A stretch of 21,061 nt of DNA from an uncultured Pseudomonadota bacterium (GCA_937967875.1 CALBTQ010000610.1:1-21061); one strand, 5' to 3'. Shown: positions 6,997 through 15,434, counted from the first letter of the stretch. A program made the numbers and translations. Notes: a model not told the origin generated them from the sequence alone.

Positions 6997-8462
6997 CGGA
7001 TCAACGGGTGATACTCACGGAACCGTTTGCGTTTTTTCAGCCACCGTTCGGAAATTTTCTCCTGGCTGAAGATCATTTCAAACAAGGCGCGCGCCTTGCG
7101 GATGAATTCGTTCAGCGAGCGCACGCGCAACGTCGAGCGCCACAGGAAGCTGGGGCGCAGGTGGAAACTCAGGTACGCCCACTTGGTCATGCTGTCGATT
7201 TCCGCGTTGGTGAGTTTGGTCCAGGGGCGCGGCAGCGTGGCCTCGGCGGCGTTGCCCAGAATGTATTCGCGCCAGTAATCGTAGCCGCCGTCCTTGGTCA
7301 TCTCGCGCCACATGCCGGTCAGCGGTTTGGCGGTGAGCTTGGAGAACTGCACGTAATCCAGGTCGAGGCTTTTGGCGAAGCGGACCGTCTCGCGGAAGGT
7401 CCGCCGCGTTTCGCCGGGCACGGCGACCAGGAAGAAGCCCAGCGGCTTGATGCCGTAGGACTTGACCATGGCGATCGTGTCGCGCACCTGCCGCACGTTG
7501 ATGCCCTTGTTGACCAGGTCCAGCGTTTGCTGATCGCCGCTCTCGATGCCGAAGTAGATGCGCCCGCAACCCGCCTTGGCCATGGCGCGCGCCACGTCTT
7601 CGTCGATCGAATCGATGCGGCTGCGGCAGGCCCATAGCAGGTCGAGCCGGCGTTCACCCATCAGGCGGCAGATTTCCAGCGTGCGTTTTTTGTTGATGGC
7701 GAACTCGTAATCGAAGATGTCGATTTCGCGCACATCGTAATCGCGGTAGCACAGCTCCATTTCGTCGACGACCTGCGCGGGCGTGCGCGGATCGTGCGGG
7801 GTGCGGCCCGCTTCGCAAAACATGCAGGAGCGCGGGCAGCCCTTCGAGGTGACCATCACGGTGAAGTTTTTCCGTTCGGTGGGAAATTCCTCGTACAGAT
7901 GATTGGGCAGCGTCGAGCGATCGGGGAACGGATAGTCGGAGAATTTTTCGCGTTGCTCGGGATCGGGCGTGCGCACGATTTCGCCGTTTTCCTTTTTGTA
8001 GACCAGCCCGGGCACGTCGGCGAAACGGCGCGCGCCGCCGAGTTCGTCAAGCAGAGCGGGCAGCGTGATCAGCGACGAGTTGACCACGCCGAAGTCAATC
8101 TCCGGGGCGGCGATCGACGCCTCCGGGTACACGCGCAGGTTGTAGCCGCCGACCAACACCGGCACGCGCAACTGCTGCTTGAGGTACTGCACCCAAGCGA
8201 GCGTTTCGCGAAACATGTAGGTGGTCATCATGAAGCCGATGACGTCGGGCTTGAAGGCGCGCAGGCGCTCGGCCGTGGCGGCCATGGTCAGGCCCTCGGT
8301 GCGGGCGTCGACGATGATCGACTCGTGCCCGGCGCGCTTGGCGATGGCCGACACCCAACACAGCGACAACGGCGGGAACAGGCCGAAGAAGCGCTGCACG
8401 ATGCGCAGATTTTCCTCGTGCAGTTTGTAGCTGAAGGGATTGAAGACCAACGCGAGCCGCAT
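6993..8462 (-). CDS. B12-binding-type radical SAM protein (first of the cluster)
   Basis: A 489-residue protein that opens the minus-strand cluster. The start ATG has AAGGA five bases upstream. The N-terminal domain keeps the fold pattern (LVFNPF, PPLSLCWVSAIAKRAGH, VLVGGYN), but the usual GGxH is GGYN and the usual GEGE is VNSS (127-130), so cobalamin or substrate binding may be altered. The radical SAM motif is CPRSCMFC at 209-216 (Cys209, 213, 216), followed by FGIESGDQQ and AVPGETRRTF. The C-terminus has HLRPSFLWR, matching YLRPYYAWR in the third protein, and a long basic tail. It overlaps the next gene by four bases. The three paralogues are clearly diverged, so they probably catalyse successive steps rather than act redundantly. 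Confidence 0.93.
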   Translation of the reverse strand: MRLALVFNPFSYKLHEENLRIVQRFFGLFPPLSLCWVSAIAKRAGHESIIVDARTEGLTMAATAERLRAFKPDVIGFMMTTYMFRETLAWVQYLKQQLRVPVLVGGYNLRVYPEASIAAPEIDFGVVNSSLITLPALLDELGGARRFADVPGLVYKKENGEIVRTPDPEQREKFSDYPFPDRSTLPNHLYEEFPTERKNFTVMVTSKGCPRSCMFCEAGRTPHDPRTPAQVVDEMELCYRDYDVREIDIFDYEFAINKKRTLEICRLMGERRLDLLWACRSRIDSIDEDVARAMAKAGCGRIYFGIESGDQQTLDLVNKGINVRQVRDTIAMVKSYGIKPLGFFLVAVPGETRRTFRETVRFAKSLDLDYVQFSKLTAKPLTGMWREMTKDGGYDYWREYILGNAAEATLPRPWTKLTNAEIDSMTKWAYLSFHLRPSFLWRSTLRVRSLNEFIRKARALFEMIFSQEKISERWLKKRKRFREYHPLIR

Positions 8463-8556
8463 ACGTATCCTTCCCGAGCCAAAAATTTCGTCGGCTCAGG
8501 CTAGGCGATATCCCGGCGAAATTCAATGGTGCGCCGATACGGCGCGATTCGACGGC

Positions 8557-9771
8557 TTACCAAAACTTGAGCAAAACGCGCGTGCCGACGCCCAGGACGT
8601 TGGGGGCGCGGCAGTTTTTGCTTTCCAGCCAGGTCAGGTTGCGGTAGCTGACATAGGGCATCAGCGGCAGGCCGAGGCGCAGCAGGCCGATGGTCGCTTT
8701 GCCGAACAGGATCTGCTTGAAGCCGGGTCGCCATTCCTTTTCGCGATCCCAGTCCCAGATTTCCGAGTCGCTGTCCCAGTCGGATTGCTGCATGTTGATG
8801 TAGGTATAGCGGAACTGCAGCGTCAGCAGCGGCGGCAGCGATTCGGCCTTGGAGGCGTCGCCCTTGACCAGCCAGGTGCCCAGCGCCGGACCGCGAAGGG
8901 GCACGACTTCGATCTGCGCCGACGCGCCGAGCCAGTCGCCGCCGTCGATGGTGTAATGCTTGCCGGTGAAGGCCCGGTAGTTGCACATGAGAGGATTCTT
9001 CTTGCCCTCGGGACTGATATAGGAGTGCGGGAAGAAAATCTCGTAGAAAACTTCCGTGCCCAGCGTGAGGCGGCCGTCGAGGCTGTCGTGGAAGAATTTG
9101 TCGTAGCCCACGCGGAAGCCCAGGTCGCCGTTGGAGTGGAAATCCCACGAGGTCGTGCCCGCGGTGATCACCTCTTCGGGATCGGGCTGCTTGCCGGTGG
9201 GCAGCGCGCCCATGATCGTCAGGCCCATGCCCGAGTCGATTTTCTCGAACCACTTGATGTAATCGGAGAAGCGAAACATGGCGCCCAGTTGGACGTCGCC
9301 GATGACCCATTCGTTGCCGTGCCAATGACCCGGCTTGGGCTGGCCCATCGAGCCGGCCCATTCCCAGAAATCCGTTTCGCTGTAGGGGCGGCCCAGGCTC
9401 CATTGGTAGTCGCCGCGCTCCCAGCCGAAGTTGGGATCGATGTCGGCGTACTGCATCAACGGCAGGCCGCCGCCGACCGACAGCGAATCGGTGATGCCGT
9501 AAAACAACTGGATGGCGAAGATGGACAACTCCGCCTCGACCTGCGGCTTGAGCGTGCCCTGGCGGCCGGAGCCCGGCTCGTAGCGCACCATTTCCTCGAT
9601 CAAGGGGACGCGCCGTTCGCGGTTGTCCCATTTGCTGTCGAGGGTGGATTGCATCCAGCCGACGTCGAGCAGGAAGGTGCCCATGGGCAGCGTTTCGGTG
9701 AAGCCGGCCAGCGCGTGGGCGGGCAGGAGCAGCGCAACGAGCAACAGCGGGAGCAGGCGCGCGGCTTTCAT
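8557..9771 (-). CDS. predicted outer-membrane beta-barrel protein
   Basis: A 404-residue exported protein. The signal peptide is clear (MKAARLLPLLLVALLLPAHALA, split here as 1-16 basic/hydrophobic and 17-22 ending ALA, cleavage before Gly23). The mature part alternates polar and aromatic residues, has many Gly/Trp/Tyr turns and ends in ...RVLLKFW, an aromatic last residue typical of barrels recognised by the Bam machinery. I see no specific porin or FadL signature, so the cargo is unknown. The ATG at 9771 overlaps the stop of the upstream lipoprotein by four bases and is preceded by GGAAGGGGG, a strong ribosome site, which favours it over an ATG seven codons earlier. Close coupling to a predicted lipid-anchored amidase suggests that it takes up products or acts as its partner in the outer membrane. 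Confidence 0.8.
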   Translation of the reverse strand: MKAARLLPLLLVALLLPAHALAGFTETLPMGTFLLDVGWMQSTLDSKWDNRERRVPLIEEMVRYEPGSGRQGTLKPQVEAELSIFAIQLFYGITDSLSVGGGLPLMQYADIDPNFGWERGDYQWSLGRPYSETDFWEWAGSMGQPKPGHWHGNEWVIGDVQLGAMFRFSDYIKWFEKIDSGMGLTIMGALPTGKQPDPEEVITAGTTSWDFHSNGDLGFRVGYDKFFHDSLDGRLTLGTEVFYEIFFPHSYISPEGKKNPLMCNYRAFTGKHYTIDGGDWLGASAQIEVVPLRGPALGTWLVKGDASKAESLPPLLTLQFRYTYINMQQSDWDSDSEIWDWDREKEWRPGFKQILFGKATIGLLRLGLPLMPYVSYRNLTWLESKNCRAPNVLGVGTRVLLKFW

Positions 9772-11696
9772 GGCGCACCCCCTTCCGACCATTTTTCGCC
9801 GAGGTCGGTTTCCTCGAACTCCGCGTCCGGCGCGGGGACCATGCCGGCGCCGACCCAGACGGTCAGATCGCCGGGATCGTACACGGCCGAGTTCATGCTG
9901 TCGCGCACGTCTTTCAGATCGATCAGGCGCAGCATGTCGATGGTGCGTGCGATGTCGAGCTTGCCGTAGCGGGCGCGCAGGGCGTCGGCGGTGCAGAAGA
10001 ACGCACGCAGCGACCGGAAGTAGAATGTGGTCCAGTAGCGCTGCGGTTGAAGGTCGAAGTTGACGATCTGGTAGCGGATCTCCTCGAGGTTTTTCTGGTA
10101 GTGCGAGGCGACGTAGAGATCGTCGCCGGCGACGGTCGCCAACGGCTTGCCCCAGGCGTCCTGGTCGTCCGGATTGTCCATGTCGTTGCCGTACACGTGC
10201 ACGCCGCCTTCGGCGCGCTCGGTGATGTCCGAATCCACTTCGACGACTTTCATTTCGCCGGAGGGATCGGCCAGCAGGAAGTTCCAGCCGTAGCTGGCCT
10301 GGTGTTCATAGAAGTAGGGCAGGGCATCCTCGACGTTGTCGTACTTGTTGAGCAGTTCGCGCAACATGACGCCGGCCGTCACGCCCGTAGGCTTGAACTT
10401 GGCGAAGATCAGCCCCTCGTTGAAGGAGGCGGCGAACGGCGTGTTGAGCGTGTCCGACGCGTTGTACAACGCGGTCAGGCCATGATCGTTCATGCCCGAG
10501 AAACCCCAGATCACCCCGGGGTAGCCCAGCACGGAGAAGGAGCGGCCCTGGTCGGGATGATGCACGAACATGGTGACGTGCTTGTGGGTGATGTTGCTGT
10601 CGAGCATGGCGAAGTTGTGGGCGACGATCACCCGGCCGTCGCGCGTGGCCGATCCGCGCACGGCGAAGGCGAGCGACGGCGGCTGCGAGCGGCCGTCGTT
10701 AAACCCCTGGTTGGGCACCTGGTGGCTTTTCTTGCCGTAGCCCGCGGTGGTGAAGGTGATGCGTTCGGCGCGCATGGTGCGCGGATGGTTCGGCGGTACG
10801 CGCACGACCTCGAGCAGGTCGGTGCATTGCAGATTGATCGAGACGCTGCTTGCCTCCGGCCAACCGTCGGGCGGCAGGAAGGTCACTTCGATGGTCTTGC
10901 CTTCGCGTGCGTAGGGGCGCGTCTGCACCTCCGGATCGTCGGCGAGGAAGAGCCGGTCGTTGTACTGAATGCGGATCGACTCGGGATTCACGCCTTCCTT
11001 GTCGTCGTCGAGGATGAACTTGACCGGCGCGTCCAGCGGCACCTCGACCATCGTGGCGTAGGAGCGCGGCTCGTAGGGATCCTGTCGTTCCTCACCGGGT
11101 TCGTCGATCTCTCCGTCGCCGTCGTTGTCCTTGCCGTCGGCGTTGAGCGCGCCGTCGAAGGACACCGTCAGCAGCCAGGGGCCCTGGATGAGCTTGATGA
11201 AGAAGGTGATCGAACGGAAGCCCATCAACGTATCGAAGAAGGTGTTGAGAATGAGAATTTCGTCGAAGGGCAGTTCGGCGCCGTCGGCGATGCCCTGCAT
11301 TTCGTCGACATATTCCTGCGGCATGAACTTGAGAAATTCGTAACCGCATTCGAGCATCATGCGCGGCGAGAACTGGCCGTTGCCGTACATTTCCTCGTTC
11401 TGATAGCGCAGCATGACGCTGGCCACGTCGTAGCGGTCGCGCTCGAGGTACGGGTAGATCGAGTTGGTCAGCAGCATCGTGTACAGCGAACGGATTTTAC
11501 TCCGGAAGCGCTGGCCGTGCTGAAAACCGCGTTCGTAGGGCGAACCGTAGAGGTCGAAGACCTGATAATACTTCGGTTCCGTCGCGCGCGGTGCGCAGCC
11601 GGCGAGCAGAGCGGCGATGACGAGCAAGGCGACCGCCAGCATCAAACGCGGACGGGACAACGGGTTCGGGCGATGATCCGAGAGCAAATGGCGCAT
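9768..11696 (-). CDS. lipoprotein of the C45/acyltransferase-like Ntn-hydrolase type
   Basis: A 642-residue lipoprotein (lipobox LLAGC, Cys34, after a long basic start). The mature protein begins with the C45/AAT-type mark YYQVFDLYGSPYERGFQHGQ. Near 341-365 are SLAFAVRGSATRDGRVIVAHNF and near 399-408 GFSGMNDHGL, matching the family order of nucleophile strand, GSATxDG, Asn and G.N..GL. This superfamily hydrolyses or transfers amide-linked acyl groups; relatives include penicillin acyltransferase, acid ceramidase and phospholipase-B-like proteins. Ser341 stands where relatives have the self-cleaving Cys. Between the two halves is an insert of about 170 residues with a calcium-loop sequence DNDGDGEIDE (190-199) and a beta-rich stretch. 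AAGGA at 11704-11708 supports the ATG over an upstream TTG. Substrate unknown; an amidase or ceramidase-like role is inference. Confidence 0.75.
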   Translation of the reverse strand: MRHLLSDHRPNPLSRPRLMLAVALLVIAALLAGCAPRATEPKYYQVFDLYGSPYERGFQHGQRFRSKIRSLYTMLLTNSIYPYLERDRYDVASVMLRYQNEEMYGNGQFSPRMMLECGYEFLKFMPQEYVDEMQGIADGAELPFDEILILNTFFDTLMGFRSITFFIKLIQGPWLLTVSFDGALNADGKDNDGDGEIDEPGEERQDPYEPRSYATMVEVPLDAPVKFILDDDKEGVNPESIRIQYNDRLFLADDPEVQTRPYAREGKTIEVTFLPPDGWPEASSVSINLQCTDLLEVVRVPPNHPRTMRAERITFTTAGYGKKSHQVPNQGFNDGRSQPPSLAFAVRGSATRDGRVIVAHNFAMLDSNITHKHVTMFVHHPDQGRSFSVLGYPGVIWGFSGMNDHGLTALYNASDTLNTPFAASFNEGLIFAKFKPTGVTAGVMLRELLNKYDNVEDALPYFYEHQASYGWNFLLADPSGEMKVVEVDSDITERAEGGVHVYGNDMDNPDDQDAWGKPLATVAGDDLYVASHYQKNLEEIRYQIVNFDLQPQRYWTTFYFRSLRAFFCTADALRARYGKLDIARTIDMLRLIDLKDVRDSMNSAVYDPGDLTVWVGAGMVPAPDAEFEETDLGEKWSEGGAP

Positions 11697-11703
11697 CGTT
11701 CGA

Positions 11704-11708
11704 TCCTT
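11704..11708 (-). promoter_or_regulatory. ribosome binding site fixing the lipoprotein start
   Basis: AAGGA on the minus strand, seven bases before the ATG at 11696. It places translation start five codons inside the longest open frame, which would begin with TTG at 11711. Confidence 0.7.
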
Positions 11709-11798
11709 CAAAGTACGTTCTTAACTTGTAAAAACAACCGTGGCGTCAACAGCCAATCGACCAAAGCGTATCCGTCATGCCGACCGCGCGCGCAACGA

Positions 11799-13268
11799 TC
11801 ATTCGGGCTCGATGCCCAGCAAATCGTTGAGGCGATCGGTCAGCTTCTTTTTGTACTCCACGAACTTCATGCCCAGTTTCGTCGTCAGGTCGTCGCCGGA
11901 CGCCGAGCCGCCCAGGTCGGGCATTTTGGCGTCGGGACCGTACATCTCCAGGAAGATTTTGAGGACTTCCTTTTTGACCAGACCGCGCATGGGCACGTGG
12001 GCGATCATGCCGTACATCGCCGCGTTGCCTTCCTCGGCCAGGCCCGGATGCTGCCGCACGTATTCGACCGACTCGCGCAGGTCGTTGAGGTAGACGTCGG
12101 CGATTTTCGCGTGCTGGGTGGTGACCATGTTGTGCAGGCAGTCGGGCTTCTGCTGACGGTCGATGTGCCAGCCGCGTTTTTCCATCTGGTCGGCGACGCA
12201 GTAGACGTTCAGGTCGCGATCGGCCGAGCGGAAAGCGAACACGCTCATGTGCGGCCGGCCGACCACGGCCAGACCCGGAATCGCGTTGATGCCGTCCATC
12301 AACTTTTTGGTGGTGTCCATGATCTGCCGTGCCGTTTCCAGGTAGCCGTCCTCGCCCAGGGCGACCATCGCGGCCCAGGCCGCGGCGATGGAGCCGCCCG
12401 GACGCGTGCCCAGCAAGGCCGGCGATGCGAACACGCCGCCGGGCCAATCGGTGTACACGAACATCTGGTATTTCAGGATGTCGATGTTGCGGTAGATGAC
12501 CGTCGAGGCGCCCTTAGCCGCAAAGCCGTATTTGTGGGTGTCGGCGCTGATCGAAGTGACGCCCGGCACGCGGAAATCGAAGGGCGGCACGGGGTAGCCG
12601 AGTTTTTCCACAAAGGGCAGGAGGTAACCGCCCAGGCACGAGTCCACGTGCAGCGGGATGTTTTTCTTCAGGGCCAGTTCGCCCAGTTCCTCGATCGGAT
12701 CGACCACGCCGAACGGATAGCATGGCGCGCTGCCGACCAGTAGAATCGTGTTGCGGTTGATCAGTTTCTTGACCGCTTTAACATCGACGCGCTTGTCCTT
12801 GCCCACCGGCGCGTGCACCGCTTTGACGCCGAAATAGTGCGCGCCCTTTTCGAAGGCCATGTGCACCGTTTCGGGGACGATCATTTCCGACGTGCCGATG
12901 ATGAAGCGCTTGTCGCGCGCCATGTCGCGGTAGGTTTTCACGGCCATCAGGCAGCTTTCGGTGCCGCCCGAGGTGATCGTGCCCACGGTGTTGGCGTCGC
13001 CGTGGAGCATTGCGGCGGTCATGCGGATCACTTCGGTTTCGAAGCGTTTAAGGCTGAGGAAGGCCATCGGGTTCAGGCCGTTTTCGGAGAAGTACGAGGT
13101 GTACGCTTTTTTCAAAAAGTCGGTGTGCTCGTCGTTGAGGTGATAGACCAGGCTCCAGGTTTTCCCCTCGCGATAGTCGGCGTCGTCCGTCGCGAAGGAC
13201 TTCATCATTTTGAGGATGTCTTTTCTCGGCAACCCCTTTTCGGGCAGCTTGTTGAAGGAATCGCTCAT
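11799..13268 (-). CDS. sphingosine-1-phosphate lyase homologue (PLP-dependent)
   Basis: A 489-residue protein of the group II PLP decarboxylase fold that closely resembles S1P lyase (SGPL1/Dpl1). It shares ITSGGTESCLMAVKTYRD (98-115), the PLP-contacting HVDSCLGGYLLPF (207-219), VTSISADTHKYGFAAKG (237-253) with the PLP lysine at Lys246, and TDWPGGVFASP followed by GTRPGG. S1P lyase cuts phosphorylated long-chain bases into a fatty aldehyde and phosphoethanolamine. Unlike the eukaryotic enzyme there is no N-terminal membrane helix; bacterial homologues are also soluble. The ATG has AAGGAG six bases ahead. It is transcribed away from a TetR gene and heads a minus-strand run with a lipoprotein and a beta-barrel gene. 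Glutamate or tyrosine decarboxylase is an alternative, but the SADTHKYG and TDWxGG blocks favour S1P lyase. Confidence 0.88.
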   Translation of the reverse strand: MSDSFNKLPEKGLPRKDILKMMKSFATDDADYREGKTWSLVYHLNDEHTDFLKKAYTSYFSENGLNPMAFLSLKRFETEVIRMTAAMLHGDANTVGTITSGGTESCLMAVKTYRDMARDKRFIIGTSEMIVPETVHMAFEKGAHYFGVKAVHAPVGKDKRVDVKAVKKLINRNTILLVGSAPCYPFGVVDPIEELGELALKKNIPLHVDSCLGGYLLPFVEKLGYPVPPFDFRVPGVTSISADTHKYGFAAKGASTVIYRNIDILKYQMFVYTDWPGGVFASPALLGTRPGGSIAAAWAAMVALGEDGYLETARQIMDTTKKLMDGINAIPGLAVVGRPHMSVFAFRSADRDLNVYCVADQMEKRGWHIDRQQKPDCLHNMVTTQHAKIADVYLNDLRESVEYVRQHPGLAEEGNAAMYGMIAHVPMRGLVKKEVLKIFLEMYGPDAKMPDLGGSASGDDLTTKLGMKFVEYKKKLTDRLNDLLGIEPE

Positions 13269-13549
13269 CGTTTGCTCCTTACCTTGATGTCCATCGGCTT
13301 TGGGTGTTGTTCATGCATGCCCGTACTGAAAAGATTCGCGTCCGCGTGCACCGATTCTTGTATCGCTTGCCGCGCAATAAATTGGCCGGAAGTCGAACGT
13401 TGAAGAATCATGAACTTCGAAAACGCCCCGTTTGCATGCCGAAACCGGTCGATCCCCACCGTGTGAAAAGAAGTTGAGCTTTTACTCACATTCGGTGCAT
13501 GATAAGCAAGTTCATCACGAATGACAACTCGCTTTTTTTTGAGGAAACG
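13269..13549. promoter_or_regulatory. divergent promoter region between S1P lyase and TetR genes
   Basis: A 281-bp intergenic stretch that must contain the promoters of both neighbouring genes. On the TetR side there is a plausible sigma-70 promoter, TTGAGC (13474-13479) and CATGAT (13497-13502) with a 17-base spacer. On the S1P lyase side I found no convincing -35/-10 pair. No tRNA or small gene is visible. Confidence 0.5.
13463..13488 (+). promoter_or_regulatory. candidate TetR operator, copy 1
   Basis: The block GTGAAAAG (13463-13470), four bases, then TGAG, two bases, TTTACTC, within a TGAG-N6-CTCA inverted repeat at 13475-13488. It covers the -35 box and spacer of the putative TetR promoter, as expected for an autorepressor. 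The same composite sequence occurs at 15574-15594. Shared sequence is directly seen; binding by this TetR protein is inferred from position. Confidence 0.5.
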
Positions 13550-14170
13550 ATGAAGCAGATCAAGCCCCGCAAACGGCCGCAGCAAAAACGATCGCGGGAT
13601 ACGGTCGACACGATTCTCAACGCCACGGCGGAAGTGTTGATTCGAGAGGGATACGATCAGACGAGCACGAACAAGATCGCCGTCGAGGCGGGGGTGAGCA
13701 TCGGTTCGCTGTACCACTATTTCCCGAACAAGGAAGCGTTGGTGCTGGCGCTCAACCGGCGGCTGGCCGAACAGGAACTCGACTTGATCCGCCAGACGTT
13801 CGTCGAGGTTTCCAACGCGCCGTTGCGCGACACGATCCGCAAGTCGGTCGAGGTGATGGTGCACATGCATCGCATCGAACCGGAATTGCATCGCGTGCTG
13901 GTCGAGCAGGTGCCGCGCATGGGGCCGCTGCGCAAGATCAACGAAATCGACCGGCAGATCATCGAGATGATCCGCGAGCAATTGTTGCGGTTGAAAAGGG
14001 AACTTTCGCCGGCGGAGGCGGAGTTGATGATTTTCGTCGTGTTCAACATCGTGGAAACGCTGACGCACCAGGCGGTGTTGTATCAGCCGCAGTTGCTGCA
14101 GGGCGAGCGGCTGATCGACGAGATTTCCTCGCTGGTGGAACTGTATCTGCGCAAGAAAATGAATCTGTAG
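13550..14170 (+). CDS. TetR/AcrR-family transcriptional regulator
   Basis: A 206-residue DNA-binding repressor. After a basic tail (KPRKRPQQKRSRDTVDTIL) comes the TetR N-terminal domain: GYDQTSTNKIAVEAGVSIGS with the recognition helix in VSIGSLYHYFPNKEAL (about 49-64). The C-terminal ligand domain is all helical and not diagnostic; its hydrophobic helices would suit a fatty or lipid ligand. The start is the ATG behind GAGGA (13541-13545); an ATG 17 codons earlier lacks a ribosome site and the extra residues are low quality. It is divergent from the S1P lyase gene and carries a palindrome over its own promoter, so it probably controls itself and perhaps the lyase block. Its 3' end faces a lipoprotein gene only 13 bases away. 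Confidence 0.93.
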   Translation: MKQIKPRKRPQQKRSRDTVDTILNATAEVLIREGYDQTSTNKIAVEAGVSIGSLYHYFPNKEALVLALNRRLAEQELDLIRQTFVEVSNAPLRDTIRKSVEVMVHMHRIEPELHRVLVEQVPRMGPLRKINEIDRQIIEMIREQLLRLKRELSPAEAELMIFVVFNIVETLTHQAVLYQPQLLQGERLIDEISSLVELYLRKKMNL

Positions 14171-14183
14171 ACCCCGCCGCGTT

Positions 14184-15434
14184 CTATTCGAAGAGCAACG
14201 ACGGATCGTTCCAGATGTCGATGATCAACTGGAGGAAGTTGCGTAAACCGTCCTGCGACGGGTGTGCGAAGAACGAGCCGACGTTGAGTTTGATCAAGCC
14301 GGGGAACCGGCGAATGGTCAACGGACCCAACTCGATGGGCAGCACGCCGACCAGGTGCAGCAGGTCGTTGAAGTCGGCCATCGACAGCAGGGCCACCTCG
14401 TAGGGATTGGGGTCGGCGGTCGAGCTTTCGTAAAATGCGTCGGCCATGTCCACGCACAGTTGCCGCGCGACGTCCACTTCCGTCGGTTCGATTTCGATCT
14501 CTTCGCCCAGAAACACCCGGTCGGCGCCCGCGTCGTAGACGCCGTTGCCGTTGACGTCCACGTAGTGCACCGGCGAGTTGTCCTGCGGCCCGGTTTCGGC
14601 GGCCAGTGAATCGAAGGTGTCGACCATGCGTGTGAAGGCGTCGGCGATGGCCAGCCCGGTGATGTTCATCGATTCGACGCCGCTGCCCGGCTCCAGGTAC
14701 AGGAAGTGGGGAAAGCGTTCGCTGTGGAACAGGTCGTAGATCAGCGACATGATCATGTCGATCGTTTCGAGCGTCGATTTTTCGCCGCCGCCCGAACCCA
14801 GCTCGATGGCCAGTTGCGTATAATCGAAACGCAGATCGTGCGCCAGCAGCAGGTTGACGATCGCATAGGAAATGCTGTTGAACGCGCCGATCATGTGCAG
14901 GTCGGTCTTGTCGAACGCACCGCCGTAGGAGAGCAGATCCTCGCCGGTGATCTGGAAGCCGTAATGCTCCAACTCGAAGGTGAAGTCGGGACCGGCCATC
15001 AACTGCGGATAGATTTCCTCGGCGCGGGCGATTTCCGGCAGAATTTCCTCGACGAAGAAAAGGTGAATGGCGTTGATGTCGTCGTCGTGAATCGAGGAAG
15101 GAACGAGTTGCTCCTCGGTGACGTTGTTTTCGGGATTGAAGGAAATCGCGTTGATGGTGGAGATGACCTGATCGATGAAATTGAACAACCGCATCGGACC
15201 GGCCAAAACCAGGCCCGCCATCGCGTCGGTATTGTCGGCATCGATCGCCAACGCCTTTTCGAACTGTTCCGCGGCGTAATGCGCTTCGTTGTTGATCAGG
15301 TGTTGTTTGCCTTGCCGGATATAATCTTCCAGCCCCGGATCGTCCACCGAATCGTCGTTGTCGGAGCAGGAGAACAATAGAAAGCAAAACAGGACGAGCA
15401 TGCCGAGCGATATAACGGATCGAATGGCTTTCAA
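14184..15434 (-). CDS. lipoprotein with TPR-like start and Ca-binding-like loop
   Basis: A 416-residue predicted lipoprotein of unknown function. The signal peptide ends in FLLFSC with Cys23 followed by SDNDDS, where Asp in the second place after Cys does not demand inner-membrane retention. Residues ~34-75 (DYIRQGKQHLINNEAHYAAEQFEKALAIDADNTDA, as two helices) look like one TPR repeat. The middle is helical. Near 300 lies DVNGNGVYDAGAD, an EF-hand/dockerin-like Asp/Asn loop. The start appears to be TTG: AAGGAG stands seven bases ahead of it at 15442-15447 and the frame then reads MKAIRSVIS, a normal signal start. It converges with the TetR gene and is divergent from the GT-C gene. Confidence 0.82.
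   Translation of the reverse strand: MKAIRSVISLGMLVLFCFLLFSCSDNDDSVDDPGLEDYIRQGKQHLINNEAHYAAEQFEKALAIDADNTDAMAGLVLAGPMRLFNFIDQVISTINAISFNPENNVTEEQLVPSSIHDDDINAIHLFFVEEILPEIARAEEIYPQLMAGPDFTFELEHYGFQITGEDLLSYGGAFDKTDLHMIGAFNSISYAIVNLLLAHDLRFDYTQLAIELGSGGGEKSTLETIDMIMSLIYDLFHSERFPHFLYLEPGSGVESMNITGLAIADAFTRMVDTFDSLAAETGPQDNSPVHYVDVNGNGVYDAGADRVFLGEEIEIEPTEVDVARQLCVDMADAFYESSTADPNPYEVALLSMADFNDLLHLVGVLPIELGPLTIRRFPGLIKLNVGSFFAHPSQDGLRNFLQLIIDIWNDPSLLFE

Noticed and set aside
8531..8545. Perfect hairpin GCGCCG-TAT-CGGCGC after the beta-barrel gene as a terminator
   Set aside because: The stem is only 6 bp and no T-run follows on either strand. It may be chance in GC-rich DNA, so I cannot say whether the lyase block and radical SAM cluster are separate transcripts.
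10047..12743. An 898-residue open frame on the plus strand
   Set aside because: It lies opposite the Ntn-hydrolase lipoprotein and S1P lyase genes, which have clear motifs, signal and ribosome sites. The long frame is a product of GC-rich codon bias and its translation looks like no protein.
13499..13549. N-terminal extension of the TetR protein from ATG 13499
   Set aside because: No ribosome site precedes that ATG and it overlaps the putative -10 box, while GAGGA stands just before the ATG at 13550.
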